A DNA stretch of 64,000 nucleotides from CBDEGK01 sp965237855 (lineage in GTDB: Bacteria; Pseudomonadota; Gammaproteobacteria; Pseudomonadales; Halieaceae): contig CBDEGK010000003.1 of assembly GCA_965237855.1 (NCBI GenBank), positions 310,001 to 374,000 on the forward strand. Reading direction: 5' to 3'. Position numbers and translations under genes: made by a program. Of this stretch, positions 8,964-18,044 are shown piece by piece (position 1 is the stretch's first letter; each line of letters begins with the position of its first letter). The notes below the pieces were generated by a model that was given only the letters and a program-made list of their open reading frames with translations, did not search any database and was not told the DNA's origin.

Positions 8964-9941
8964 GTGAGCTTATCGAAAGAACAACTGCTGCACGCGTATC
9001 GGCAGATGAAAACCATCCGCGAGTTCGAAGAACGTACTCATGCGGAGATCATGAACGGCCAGATCGCCGGCTTTACCCACCTCTATACCGGTCAGGAAGC
9101 CAACGCCGTCGGTATTTGTGAACACCTGGACGGCGACGACACGATTATCAGCACGCACCGCGGCCACGGTCACTGTATCGCCCGTGGAGCTGATGTGATC
9201 GGCATGATGAAAGAACTGTTCGGCTCCTCTGAGGGTCTTTGCAAAGGCAAGGGCGGCTCCATGCATATCGCCGACATCGACAATGGCATTCTCGGCGCCA
9301 ACGGTATTGTCGCCGGCGGCCCACCTATTTCAGTTGGCGCTGCACTGGGCATGAAGATCAAGGGCACAAACAATGTCTCCGTCTCATTCTCAGGCGATGG
9401 CTCAGTGAACCAGGGCACCTGTTTTGAAGCCATGAACCTGGCGGTGGTATTGCAGGTGCCAGCGGTGTTCGTGATCGAGAACAACTACTACTCTGAGCAC
9501 ACCAATATCAGCTACGCGGTCGGATGCGATGATCTGAAAGCCCGTACAGAGGCCTTTGGCTTCCCTGTGTTCGTCGCCGATGGTTCCGACTTCTTCGATG
9601 TTTATGGAGCGGCTGGCGAAGCTATAGAGCACGCTCGCTCCGGCAAAGGGCCGGCAGGTGTTTTCGCCGAACAGGGCCGCTACCACGGTCACTTTGTCGG
9701 CGACCCGCAAACCTATCGCGCTGAGGGCGAGCTGGACGACCTGCGGGAAAATCACTGTTGCCTGAAAATATTCCGCGCCAAAATGGCGGAATCCGGAGAG
9801 TTGAGCAGCGCTGAGCTGGACGCGGTCGATACTGAAGTCATGGCCCTGATAGACCAAGCGGTGGCAGAAGCCAAGGCCGCCCCCCGTCCCACACCTGACC
9901 AGGTGACCCAGGACGTTTACATCAACTACAACGCAGCCTGA
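8964..9941 (+). CDS. 2-oxoacid dehydrogenase E1 component, alpha subunit (AcoA-like)
   Basis: This 325-residue thiamine-diphosphate enzyme subunit carries the ThDP motif FSGDGSVNQGTCFEAMNLA through FVIENN, and the helix stretch THRGHGHCIARG. With E1beta it should decarboxylate a 2-oxoacid or cleave acetoin and pass the acyl group to E2. The start chosen is GTG 8964, preceded by CAGGAG at 8951. A longer open frame reaches back to 8787 but overlaps the acyl-CoA dehydrogenase gene. The sequence is of the acetoin/branched-chain type; the substrate cannot be fixed from sequence. Confidence 0.9.
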   Translation: MSLSKEQLLHAYRQMKTIREFEERTHAEIMNGQIAGFTHLYTGQEANAVGICEHLDGDDTIISTHRGHGHCIARGADVIGMMKELFGSSEGLCKGKGGSMHIADIDNGILGANGIVAGGPPISVGAALGMKIKGTNNVSVSFSGDGSVNQGTCFEAMNLAVVLQVPAVFVIENNYYSEHTNISYAVGCDDLKARTEAFGFPVFVADGSDFFDVYGAAGEAIEHARSGKGPAGVFAEQGRYHGHFVGDPQTYRAEGELDDLRENHCCLKIFRAKMAESGELSSAELDAVDTEVMALIDQAVAEAKAAPRPTPDQVTQDVYINYNAA

Positions 9942-9954
9942 GGGGAATACGATC

Positions 9955-10959
9955 ATGGCAGAGAAAACAATGCGCGACGCCATCAATGAAGCCCTGCACC
10001 AGGCGATGGCAGCCGATGACACGGTGTTTGTAATTGGTGAAGACGTAGCCGGCTGCAATGGCAGCCAGGGCGAAGTGGGCAGTGTCGGTGGCGTGTTCGG
10101 CGTCACCTCCGGCCTGTACAAGGCCTTCGGCCCCAATCGTTGTGTCGACACCCCGATATCCGAATCGGCTATTGTCGGCGCCGCCGCCGGTGCAGCCCTG
10201 GTGGGCATGCGGCCGGTGGCTGAGATTATGTTCGCCGACTTTATTGGCGTGTGTATGGACCAGATCGTCAACCAGATGGGCAAGTTCCGCTACATGTTCG
10301 GCGGCAAGAGCAAATGCCCGGCAGTAATTCGATTTGCCGCCGGCGGCGGTTTCTCCGCGGCGGGCCAGCATTCCCAGTCCATGTACCAGGTGATGACGTC
10401 TTTCCCGGGTTTGAAGGTTGTCGTTCCTTCCAACGCTTACGATGCCAAGGGTTTGATGTTGCAAGCTATTCAGGACGATGACCCGGTGCTGTTCTTTGAA
10501 CCCAAGGCCCTTTACCAGGAAGCCTGCGAAGTACCGGACGAGATGTACACCATTCCCTTCGGCCAGGCAGCCATGCCGCGCGAAGGTGATGACGTGACGG
10601 TGGTGGCCTTTGGCCAGATGGTCGGCAAGGCAGCTGCCGCGATCGACAGTCTGGAAGCTACCGGCATTACTTGCGACCTGATTGACCCGCGCACAACGTC
10701 GCCACTGGATGAAGAAACTATCCTAGAGAGTATCAATGCCACCGGCCGCCTGGTGGTGGTGGATGAATCTCCACCCCGCTGCGGCCTGACCGCCGACATT
10801 GCCGGCATGGCAGCCAGCAAAGCCTTCCATGCACTGAAGGCGCCGGTGCAGCAAGTGTGTGCACCACACAGCCCAACGCCGTTCTCACCTGAACTGGAAG
10901 CCGCTTATATCCCTTCAGTTGAACAGATTACGGCTGCCATTCAGCTGACCCTGAAATAA
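9955..10959 (+). CDS. 2-oxoacid dehydrogenase E1 component, beta subunit (AcoB-like)
   Basis: This 334-residue transketolase-like subunit pairs with the preceding E1alpha. Evidence is the N-terminal REAL-like MRDAINEALHQAMAADD, FVIGEDVAG, RCVDTPISESAIVGAAAGAA, and the C-terminal transketolase domain with DLIDPRTTSPLDEETIL. It starts 13 bases after E1alpha and ends 12 before E2. It is full length. It closes the ThDP active site formed with the alpha subunit. Confidence 0.92.
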   Translation: MAEKTMRDAINEALHQAMAADDTVFVIGEDVAGCNGSQGEVGSVGGVFGVTSGLYKAFGPNRCVDTPISESAIVGAAAGAALVGMRPVAEIMFADFIGVCMDQIVNQMGKFRYMFGGKSKCPAVIRFAAGGGFSAAGQHSQSMYQVMTSFPGLKVVVPSNAYDAKGLMLQAIQDDDPVLFFEPKALYQEACEVPDEMYTIPFGQAAMPREGDDVTVVAFGQMVGKAAAAIDSLEATGITCDLIDPRTTSPLDEETILESINATGRLVVVDESPPRCGLTADIAGMAASKAFHALKAPVQQVCAPHSPTPFSPELEAAYIPSVEQITAAIQLTLK

Positions 10960-10971
10960 GGAGTACGTTGC

Positions 10972-12186
10972 ATGAGTGAGATTTACCCCATCGCGGTACC
11001 CAAGTGGGGCATCGAAATGGTTGAGGGGACTATCTCCAGCTGGAACAAGTCGGTTGGAGATGCTGTCAGCAAAAACGACGAAGTGTTTGAGATGGAATCA
11101 GACAAGATCGTCAATGTCTGGGAATCACCGACCGACGGTGTCATTCGACGTCAACTCGTTGCCGAAGGTGAAACCATGCCGGTAGGCGCCCTGCTCGGTG
11201 TTATCGCCGCGGCTGATGTGGACGATGCGGAAATCGACGCCTTTATTGCCGATTTCGCCGGACCCGCCGCTGCGCCAGAACCAGCTGCGCCGGCAGCAGC
11301 CGCCGCGCCAGCCGCTGCAGCCAAGACCTCTATTGCACCCAATGATGCCGCGGCCCGGGTTAACCCGGTTGTGCGACGACTTGCCGCCGAACTCGGCGTC
11401 GATCTGAACACGGTGACAGGCACTGGTCGCAATGGTCGCATTACCAAGGACGATATTGAGTTGGCAGCCAAAGAGGGTGGCGCGGCGGCTGCGTCTTCGG
11501 CTGCGGCGCCGGCCATACCTGACGGTGTAGAGGTCATTCCCTTGACGCCGATTCGCAAGACTATTGGCAAGCGACTGACGGAAGCCAAGCAAACCATCCC
11601 CCACTTCTACCTCACGACCGAGTATGAACTGGACGGCTTGCTGGCCCATCGTGAGAAATTAAACGCTGACGGTGGCCAGAAGGTATCAGTGAATGATCTG
11701 CTGGTATGGTGCATAGCCCAGGCACTGATGAAAGTACCCGAGGTCAACGTGAACCTGGTGGGTGATGATATCCACATGTTCAAACAGGCCAACGTGTCTG
11801 TCGCAATTGCCACGGATAACGGCCTGTTTCCAGCTACTGTCTACGGTGCCGACGGCAAATCACCGGCGGAAATAGCCGCCGATACCGGCGCCCTGGCTGA
11901 GAAAGCCAAGGCCGGCAAACTGGAAAAGGCCGATATCTCCAACGGCTCTTTCACAGTGTCCAACCTGGGTATGTTCGGCGTCAGCACCTTCAGTGCCATC
12001 GTCAATCCACCCATGGGTGCGATTCTCGCGCTGGGCAAGGGTTCACAAAAGGTCGTGGTTAAGGATGGCGCCCCCGCAGTGGCAACGCTGATTAACGCCA
12101 CGCTGAGTTGTGATCACCGGGTGATCGATGGTGCCGTCGGTGCGAAATTCCTCGACGTGCTGCGCGAAGAAATCGACGCCCTCTGA
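10972..12186 (+). CDS. Dihydrolipoamide acyltransferase (E2)
   Basis: This 404-residue E2 has an N-terminal lipoyl domain with the lipoylation lysine in FEMESDKIVN (near residue 44), an Ala/Pro-rich linker (about 92-115), a peripheral-subunit-binding domain (PVVRRLAAELGVDLNTVTG), and a C-terminal acyltransferase domain with the catalytic CDHRVIDGAVG motif near 381-391. It transfers the acyl group from E1 to CoA. No E3 dihydrolipoamide dehydrogenase gene is in the window, so E3 must be supplied from elsewhere. GGAG precedes the ATG by 9 bases. Confidence 0.92.
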   Translation: MSEIYPIAVPKWGIEMVEGTISSWNKSVGDAVSKNDEVFEMESDKIVNVWESPTDGVIRRQLVAEGETMPVGALLGVIAAADVDDAEIDAFIADFAGPAAAPEPAAPAAAAAPAAAAKTSIAPNDAAARVNPVVRRLAAELGVDLNTVTGTGRNGRITKDDIELAAKEGGAAAASSAAAPAIPDGVEVIPLTPIRKTIGKRLTEAKQTIPHFYLTTEYELDGLLAHREKLNADGGQKVSVNDLLVWCIAQALMKVPEVNVNLVGDDIHMFKQANVSVAIATDNGLFPATVYGADGKSPAEIAADTGALAEKAKAGKLEKADISNGSFTVSNLGMFGVSTFSAIVNPPMGAILALGKGSQKVVVKDGAPAVATLINATLSCDHRVIDGAVGAKFLDVLREEIDAL

Positions 12187-12202
12187 TCGGCACATCACGC
12201 TA

Positions 12203-12228
12203 GATCGCTACCGGGGGCGGTGGCGATC
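12203..12228 (+). other. Hairpin after the E2 gene
   Basis: GATCGCTACC and GGTGGCGATC form a 10-bp stem (one G-T pair) around a 6-base G-rich loop, 16 bases after the E2 stop. There is no following T run, so it may be a processing or stability hairpin rather than an intrinsic terminator. Confidence 0.5.
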
Positions 12229-12270
12229 AGTAATGCCCTGCTCTATGCTTAGGTCTCACAGACGTCGCAG

Positions 12271-12981
12271 GTGAACAAAGCCATGATTCTATTTCGAACT
12301 CTCGGTGTACTGCTACTGACAGTCATCTTTTCCTCTGCGGCATGGACTGACGAACACGCAACTCAGGCCTCCGCAGTATCGGGTGGTTACCTGGGCGAGG
12401 AAATTTATCAAAAGCTGGAGGATGTCGAATCCAGCTCCGGGCGCATGGTCAAACGCTGGATCGGGCCCAAGCTCAGTTTCGCGAACTATAAAACCCTCTT
12501 GGTTGAAGACGTCATCTTCCATCCGGAACCCAAGGAAGACGCCCAGATTAAAAAAGAGAATCTGGAGGCCATCAGGGCCTATTTTACGCTGAAGCTGCGA
12601 GAGCGCCTCGGGGACATATTTACCTTGGCTGAAGAACCCGGTGCAGGCGTGATGCGGATTCGCGTAGCCATCACCGGCGTCGATATTAAAACCCAGGGTA
12701 TGAAGGGCTACGAAGTGCTGCCAGTGGCCGCGGTTTTTGGTGGCGTAAAAGCCCTTACGGGTAGCCGCAAGCGCGAGGTGCGCATTTTTATCGAGGCCAA
12801 GGTCAGCGACAGTCTCACTGATGAAACCATAGGTGCGGCAGTAGAACGTACTGCGGCCGAATCATTGAAGAATAAACGCGAAGAGCTGGAGCTGGATCAT
12901 ATGCAGGGTAATCTCAAGGAACTAGCGGATGAGGCGCGGCTGGTGCTTGAGGGTCTACTGGAAGCACCCGCCACCGAATAA
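12271..12981 (+). CDS. DUF3313 family exported protein
   Basis: This 236-residue protein has a signal peptide (LLTVIFSSAAWTD) followed by a DUF3313-like body: SGGYLGEEIYQKLE, a WIGPKLSFANYKTLLVEDV segment, and a C-terminal REVRIFIEAKVSDSLT region. Family members are periplasmic or lipoprotein-like proteins of unknown function; no lipobox cysteine is obvious here. The frame opens at GTG 12271, with an ATG at 12283 as an alternative, and neither has a strong ribosome site. It runs in the same direction as the E2 gene, 84 bases away, and converges on the FadL-like gene. Confidence 0.6.
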   Translation: MNKAMILFRTLGVLLLTVIFSSAAWTDEHATQASAVSGGYLGEEIYQKLEDVESSSGRMVKRWIGPKLSFANYKTLLVEDVIFHPEPKEDAQIKKENLEAIRAYFTLKLRERLGDIFTLAEEPGAGVMRIRVAITGVDIKTQGMKGYEVLPVAAVFGGVKALTGSRKREVRIFIEAKVSDSLTDETIGAAVERTAAESLKNKREELELDHMQGNLKELADEARLVLEGLLEAPATE

Positions 12982-13016
12982 AAAAAGCCCGCGAGAAACC
13001 GACGCCGCCGGATCAG

Positions 13017-14240
13017 TTATAAGGCACCGAAGCTGATACCCACCACGAACTGCCACAGGGCGCGATCAGAATAATGTCCGCTGGCACTGCCGACTCCGGC
13101 AATATCCGGGGCTTCGACCGGCGCCTCACCCAGGTCCATGTAGCTCAGGCTGAACTCGACCAACCGGTCATCCCGCCATTGCCACTCGGCACCAATTCCC
13201 AGCGCGCGAATGCTCTCCATGCGAAAGGTCATGGTGCGGTGTTCATCTTTAATCATGTCACTGGTGTAAATAGCACTGATACCCAGCATCCAGCGGGGTG
13301 AAAGCGGGAAGCTGTAGCTGGCGCTAACCGCGTATATATCTTCATACACTTCTTCATTTTGAGTCAGCTGATCACCGTTGATATAGAACTCCGAGAGCTG
13401 GAAATTACTGAAATCCATCCACGCCAGGTCCACTGTAAACGCGTGGCGATTTTCGAATTCGTGGTATATGCCGGTTACTACTCTCTGGGGAGACACACTG
13501 TGAACCGTGATATCAGCATTGAGCAAGCCGGCGGCGCCAAGCAGCTGTTCCGTGTTGGGCCCCAGGTTGGAAAACTTGTTGTCGCCATCCAATTCAGGAT
13601 TTAGTTCCGACAGGTAGGCTAAACCCCAGCGGGTGCGATCACTGAACTGATAGAGGGTGGAGGCACCCCAACCGATATCAAATCCATCCGTCTCTATCGT
13701 TGAGAGGCCATCACCAAAGGTGGGATCAAGAATATTGGCCACTACCCGTTCCTGCTCGAAACTGGCGTAGCTGAGCTGCAAACTCCCGGCGATCGAGAAT
13801 TTGTCAGTGACCTTGAAAGACAGGCTGGGAAAGGCGCTAACGGTGATAGATTCGTAAGTCTGTATGAAATAACGGCCGGGCCAGTCTCCCAGGTCATCAC
13901 TGAAGCCCACCCCAAGTAGGGTAAAGCCAAAATGCAGCCGTTCCCCAACCGGCCGCAGGTAATAAGCGAGGGGTACAAAGATGGTGCTGGAGTTATCCGA
14001 ATCATAGGTCAGTTCATCGCCGATCTGACCCTCCCAGGTCGACTCACTGTAGAAGGTCATGAATTCCGCTTGCAAGGCAGACTGGTCGAACCGAGCCATA
14101 CCCGCAGGATTGTTGCCAGCTGTGGCGGCACTATCGGCTGTGGCAGCAAGGCCACTGATGCCCGGATAGGGCCGCGCCAGCGCCTCGAACGGAACCACAA
14201 GAATAAGCACGGTTAAAAGAGTTCTCACCAGTCGTCGCAT
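13017..14240 (-). CDS. OmpP1/FadL family outer membrane transporter
   Basis: This 407-residue outer-membrane barrel has a signal peptide (LLTVLILVVPFEALA). The mature start, GLAATADSAATAGNNPAGMA, is the FadL-family N-terminal hatch signature with its NPA motif. FadL proteins let long-chain fatty acids and other hydrophobic compounds cross the outer membrane by lateral diffusion. It is monocistronic, convergent with the DUF3313 gene and divergent from the binding protein at 14378. Its presence beside acyl-CoA genes fits uptake of a hydrophobic substrate, which is an inference. Confidence 0.88.
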   Translation of the reverse strand: MRRLVRTLLTVLILVVPFEALARPYPGISGLAATADSAATAGNNPAGMARFDQSALQAEFMTFYSESTWEGQIGDELTYDSDNSSTIFVPLAYYLRPVGERLHFGFTLLGVGFSDDLGDWPGRYFIQTYESITVSAFPSLSFKVTDKFSIAGSLQLSYASFEQERVVANILDPTFGDGLSTIETDGFDIGWGASTLYQFSDRTRWGLAYLSELNPELDGDNKFSNLGPNTEQLLGAAGLLNADITVHSVSPQRVVTGIYHEFENRHAFTVDLAWMDFSNFQLSEFYINGDQLTQNEEVYEDIYAVSASYSFPLSPRWMLGISAIYTSDMIKDEHRTMTFRMESIRALGIGAEWQWRDDRLVEFSLSYMDLGEAPVEAPDIAGVGSASGHYSDRALWQFVVGISFGAL

Positions 14241-14290
14241 AGCGCTCTAGATCCAATTGCCAGCATCAAGATAAAGGCTGAGTATAACTC

Positions 14291-14305
14291 CAATCACAAT
14301 GATTG
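14291..14305. promoter_or_regulatory. Short dyad between the FadL-like and binding-protein genes
   Basis: CAATCA-CAA-TGATTG is a perfect 6-bp inverted repeat with a 3-base spacer, in the divergent promoter region. Its half-site resembles the ACARTCA motif seen at other promoters here, but its spacing differs, so it may be a separate site. Confidence 0.3.
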
Positions 14306-14377
14306 CTTTTCTAGTGTTTCCGCGGCTACACTCAGTGCCCGTCAAGGAATTCATATAACAGAAAGTAGGAAATCATC

Positions 14378-15193
14378 ATGTTAAAGCTTTTCAAAAAAGC
14401 ATCACTGCTGGGTGTACTAGCGCTGTCATTGGTGGCCAATATTGCCCTGGCAGACGCTTCTTCCCCAGTGCTCGACCGGGTCGTCGACTTCAAAGTTCTC
14501 AAGGTGGGCATGTCCGGCAATCAGCCCCCCATGAACACCAACAGCCGCAGTGGCCAGATCATCGGCTACGAAGTAGACCTGGCCCGTGCCCTGGCCGGCG
14601 CCATGGGTGCCCGCCTGGAAATCGTCACCATGCCTTTCGGCGATCTGCTGAATGCAATGGATGAGGAGAAAATCGATATGGTGATGTCCGGCATGGCCAT
14701 CACCGCCGAGCGCAGCCGTGATTACACCTTCGTCGGTCCTTATATGATGTCTGGTAAGTCAATTTTGACCAAGAGTGTCATGTTGTCCCGCGCCAGTCAG
14801 CCGGGTGAGTTCAACCGCTCTGAGCTGAAACTGGCAGCCCTCGAGGGTTCCACCAGCCAGATCTTTATCGAGACCGTAGCGCCTGAGGCAACTCTGATTA
14901 AAGTGAAGGACTACGACGTCGCAGTTGATATGGTGATTGCTGACGAGATCGACGGCCTGGTGGCGGACATGCCCATTTGTGTGTTGTCGGTGCTGCGTTA
15001 TCCGAATGCCGGTCTGGCCACCCTCAGTTCACCACTTTCAGTTGAACCCTTCGGTATTGCTGTACCCGCCCACGACGCGCAATTTGCCCAGTTGGTAGAC
15101 AACTACCTGGACACCTACGCAAAAATGGGACTGCTCAGCAAACTTCGCCAGAAGTGGTTTGAGGACAAGAGCTGGATCGCTGCTCTTCCTTAG
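14378..15193 (+). CDS. Periplasmic solute-binding protein, family 3
   Basis: This 271-residue protein has a signal peptide (LLGVLALSLVANIALA) and the family 3 pattern: LKVGMSGNQPPMN, IIGYEVDLARALAGAMGA, and DMVMSGMAITAERSRDYTF. Such proteins bind amino acids or small organic acids for an ABC transporter or a signalling protein. No permease or ATPase gene lies nearby, so the partner is elsewhere or the protein serves as a sensor. Its stop overlaps the convergent CBM9/DUF5916 gene by four bases. Confidence 0.85.
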   Translation: MLKLFKKASLLGVLALSLVANIALADASSPVLDRVVDFKVLKVGMSGNQPPMNTNSRSGQIIGYEVDLARALAGAMGARLEIVTMPFGDLLNAMDEEKIDMVMSGMAITAERSRDYTFVGPYMMSGKSILTKSVMLSRASQPGEFNRSELKLAALEGSTSQIFIETVAPEATLIKVKDYDVAVDMVIADEIDGLVADMPICVLSVLRYPNAGLATLSSPLSVEPFGIAVPAHDAQFAQLVDNYLDTYAKMGLLSKLRQKWFEDKSWIAALP

Positions 15194-17457
15194 AACCTAT
15201 ACCTGATTTTCGCCAGTACTCGCTGGCGAGTGACATCATCCCAGGCATTGCGGAATAGCTTGCCTGGGCTAACGTCGTTTTCATCTTCGTTCCAGAATCC
15301 ACCGCGCTCATAGACCAGGAAAATATCTGACAGGGGTGCGAGCTGATAGCGGAAGCGCACCTGCACCGCGGTATCACTGAAGCTGAAGTCATCGACCGGC
15401 ACACCCGACGGTGTCAACCTGCCATCGGCGCCTATTTGCTGTCCGCCAATGGCATCCGCCTGAGCGCCAATCCACTGGAATTTGATACGTACTTCCTGCC
15501 GCGTACTGGGGTACCAGTCCAGGCGCAGGTTGAGATCGTAGACATCGGCCTCATAAGTAGCCAATTGCTGGGTATCAAAATCCCACAGTAGCCACTCATC
15601 GATTAAGGTGTAGGATGCTTCTCCGCTGAGTGTGACCCGATCGGCGAGATACCACTGAGGATGGAAGACGAATTCGTGGGCCAGTTTGTCAGTGCCCTTG
15701 TTTTCAGCGATGTACGCCAGGGCATAGGTAAGGTCACCGCCGCGGGGATTCACGTACTTGGCTTCGAAAGAATGCTGCGCCTCCAGCTTGACGATGCCGT
15801 TGCCGCGGGTAATTCGATCGTCCCAGGGATCGGTCACCGCGATGTGCGCCTTCAGACTGTACTCGCGGGTATTTTCCATCTTCCAGAAGTAGGTCATGTC
15901 CACCGCGCCCTGCAAAGTATCCCCCGCGTTATTCTCCTCGTAGTTTGGCTTGATCTTCCAGTAACTGGAGCGCAGTGCTGCGGAGTCTGGATGGCTGGTA
16001 TAGTCCCGTTGATATTCGGCGACCACACGCAACCAGTCATTGCGCTTGAGGAAGCCCATGTCGTTCATGTCGTATTCGTCGCCGTAGTAATACACTATCG
16101 CATTCCACAAGTGCTCGTCGTTGGGGCGATATTCGAATTGCCCCCAGCCTCCCGCGTCCTTATCATCGCGATCCAGATCGCCATTCACCGCATTGGCATC
16201 CTGCTGCACATCACTGTAAAACAACTGGCCGCGAATGCGGGCACCACGATCCTGGTAATCCCAGTCAACACTATTAACCATGGCCTCGCGCTCGAGAGTG
16301 GGCCGCTCGGCATAGGTGAGCGCGTGACCGAAGGCCAGCCGGCCGATGCGAGCTTGAATCCGTGTCGACAGGTAATCGCGGCCGTCGGCATCGCCGGTGT
16401 CATCTTCAGTAACGGCGAACAGGCCGACATCGAACGATTCCCCGTAATGTGACAGCTTGGCACCGGCGTTAATATCCGTCACCTCCGCGTCACCACTATC
16501 CGGCGCTGCACCAATGCGCCGGGTGTGCACTAGCCGGTCACCCAACGGCACCCGGCTGTTGAACAGGGCATTGTTTTCAGTGAAAAAGGGGCGCTTCTCG
16601 GAGAAGAACGTTTCGAAGGCAGAAAAGTTCACCACCAGCTCGTCGCTCTCCACCTGGCCGAAATCCGGGTTGATGGTGCCGGTGAACTGAATCGCGCTGT
16701 TGGGACGCCAGACCACATCGATGCCGGCTTTCAGCTCGCTTTCCTCATCCTCAAGATCACGGGTGCCGGTCAGGTAGGGAAACCAATCCAGGGTTTGGGT
16801 CTTCTGGAAATCCACTTCGATCGGATCCCAGTCGGAGACAAATGTCGGTCGACTGAAGTTGGCGAGCGGATAGGCCAGGCGCAATGATTCTGCCCAGACA
16901 AAACGTCCCAGGTAGATCTTCATGGTCTTGCGGGCCGTGCCCGGGTCCACCATTGGCGCCACCGTCCAGGGAATGAATATCTCTACATACCAGTAGTCCT
17001 CGGTCTGGCTGGTCTGTGAATACCAGGTGCCATCCCAGTCACCGGTAAAATCCTTCTCACCCCGGTAGGAGCCATCGGACTGGGAATTGGCAATGCCAAC
17101 GGTGAAATCGTAGGCAGACAAGCCGGTGCCGTCGAAGTCGATGCCGACGATATTGCGATCGGCCTGGATAAATTCATCGCGGGGAAAGCGACGCTGTATG
17201 CGGGGCACCTCTGGCGGCTGGTAATTGCTAAAGCTTACATAGATGCCTTCAGCATCCGTATACAGGCGCGCCTCGGTGGCATAGGGCGAAGCCGCGCCCG
17301 TCATGGGCTCGGTGACGACAAAGTCGGTAAATACCTGGGCCTGCTGCCACTCGGCTTCGTCCAGCACACCATCCACTGTGATCTGAGCGTAAACCTGACA
17401 GCAACATGCCCATAGCGGCACCAACATCCATTTTATTGTTGCTGAAAACCGGGTCAT
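15190..17457 (-). CDS. CBM9-like/DUF5916 outer-membrane-type protein
   Basis: This 755-residue exported protein has a signal peptide (MLVPLWACCCQVYAQ) and an N-terminal family 9 carbohydrate-binding-like module (ITVDGVLDEAEWQQA near residue 25, then ARLYTDAEGIYVSF). A long C-terminal DUF5916 region follows, rich in alternating strands and aromatic residues and ending in RVLAKIRYRF, which fits an outer-membrane barrel. Proteins of this design are common in marine bacteria and lack a proven function. It lies 70 bases downstream of the PPOX gene on the same strand and overlaps the end of the facing binding-protein gene. Confidence 0.8.
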   Translation of the reverse strand: MTRFSATIKWMLVPLWACCCQVYAQITVDGVLDEAEWQQAQVFTDFVVTEPMTGAASPYATEARLYTDAEGIYVSFSNYQPPEVPRIQRRFPRDEFIQADRNIVGIDFDGTGLSAYDFTVGIANSQSDGSYRGEKDFTGDWDGTWYSQTSQTEDYWYVEIFIPWTVAPMVDPGTARKTMKIYLGRFVWAESLRLAYPLANFSRPTFVSDWDPIEVDFQKTQTLDWFPYLTGTRDLEDEESELKAGIDVVWRPNSAIQFTGTINPDFGQVESDELVVNFSAFETFFSEKRPFFTENNALFNSRVPLGDRLVHTRRIGAAPDSGDAEVTDINAGAKLSHYGESFDVGLFAVTEDDTGDADGRDYLSTRIQARIGRLAFGHALTYAERPTLEREAMVNSVDWDYQDRGARIRGQLFYSDVQQDANAVNGDLDRDDKDAGGWGQFEYRPNDEHLWNAIVYYYGDEYDMNDMGFLKRNDWLRVVAEYQRDYTSHPDSAALRSSYWKIKPNYEENNAGDTLQGAVDMTYFWKMENTREYSLKAHIAVTDPWDDRITRGNGIVKLEAQHSFEAKYVNPRGGDLTYALAYIAENKGTDKLAHEFVFHPQWYLADRVTLSGEASYTLIDEWLLWDFDTQQLATYEADVYDLNLRLDWYPSTRQEVRIKFQWIGAQADAIGGQQIGADGRLTPSGVPVDDFSFSDTAVQVRFRYQLAPLSDIFLVYERGGFWNEDENDVSPGKLFRNAWDDVTRQRVLAKIRYRF

Positions 17458-17527
17458 AGAAACAGGCTCCCCTGCGCCTGCGGCTAAACAAAGCTGGCGA
17501 TCATACCACTATATCAAGGGGTTGGGG

Positions 17528-18031
17528 TTACTGCTTTGAGGACAGAAACTTCTGGGTGGCCTCCGCCATTTTGTCACCGTCGTAGGTAATGGCCTTGGTC
17601 GGGGTAACCTCAATCACCACGCGCTCCCCTGTGTCGAGAAACTCTTCAAAGATTTCCGGTGGATCGATCGCCCTGATCGCTGCAGCGAAGTCCTTGTAGA
17701 ACCACTCCTTCACTTCCCGGCTTTCATGCACTTCAGCCGTGCCCTTGTAGGTTAGCGCCTTGCCGTAGTCCATGTCCGTGCCTGTGCTGGTGACGACCAC
17801 ACAGACCCTGGAGTCGCGACGGATCGCGGGAATTCGGGCCCGGTGGCGGGTGGCGGTGAGCCAAAATTTCCCGTTGCGGAAAATGTAGCTCATGATCACC
17901 CCGACCGGGTCGCCGGCCTTGTTGGTCCAGATGAAGGTGCACTCCTTCTGCTTGGACAACAGCTCCGCCGTGCGCTCTTCATCCAGGCTGTACATGCGTA
18001 CGTCATCGTAATTGCTTGTTGCTTCTACCAT
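17528..18031 (-). CDS. Pyridoxamine 5'-phosphate oxidase-fold protein
   Basis: This 167-residue split-barrel flavin- or F420-binding protein shows the family pattern ECTFIWTNKAGDPVGVIMSY, GKFWLTATRHRARIPAIRRD and RVCVVVTSTG. The RHRARIPAIRRDSRV region matches the phosphate-binding part of the FDOR/PPOX superfamily. The reaction is unknown. It starts 13 bases after the MDR reductase gene and is the last close member of the Rieske/thiolase operon, so it is likely a redox helper in that pathway. Confidence 0.8.
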   Translation of the reverse strand: MVEATSNYDDVRMYSLDEERTAELLSKQKECTFIWTNKAGDPVGVIMSYIFRNGKFWLTATRHRARIPAIRRDSRVCVVVTSTGTDMDYGKALTYKGTAEVHESREVKEWFYKDFAAAIRAIDPPEIFEEFLDTGERVVIEVTPTKAITYDGDKMAEATQKFLSSKQ

Positions 18032-18044
18032 TTCTCGTTTCCTC

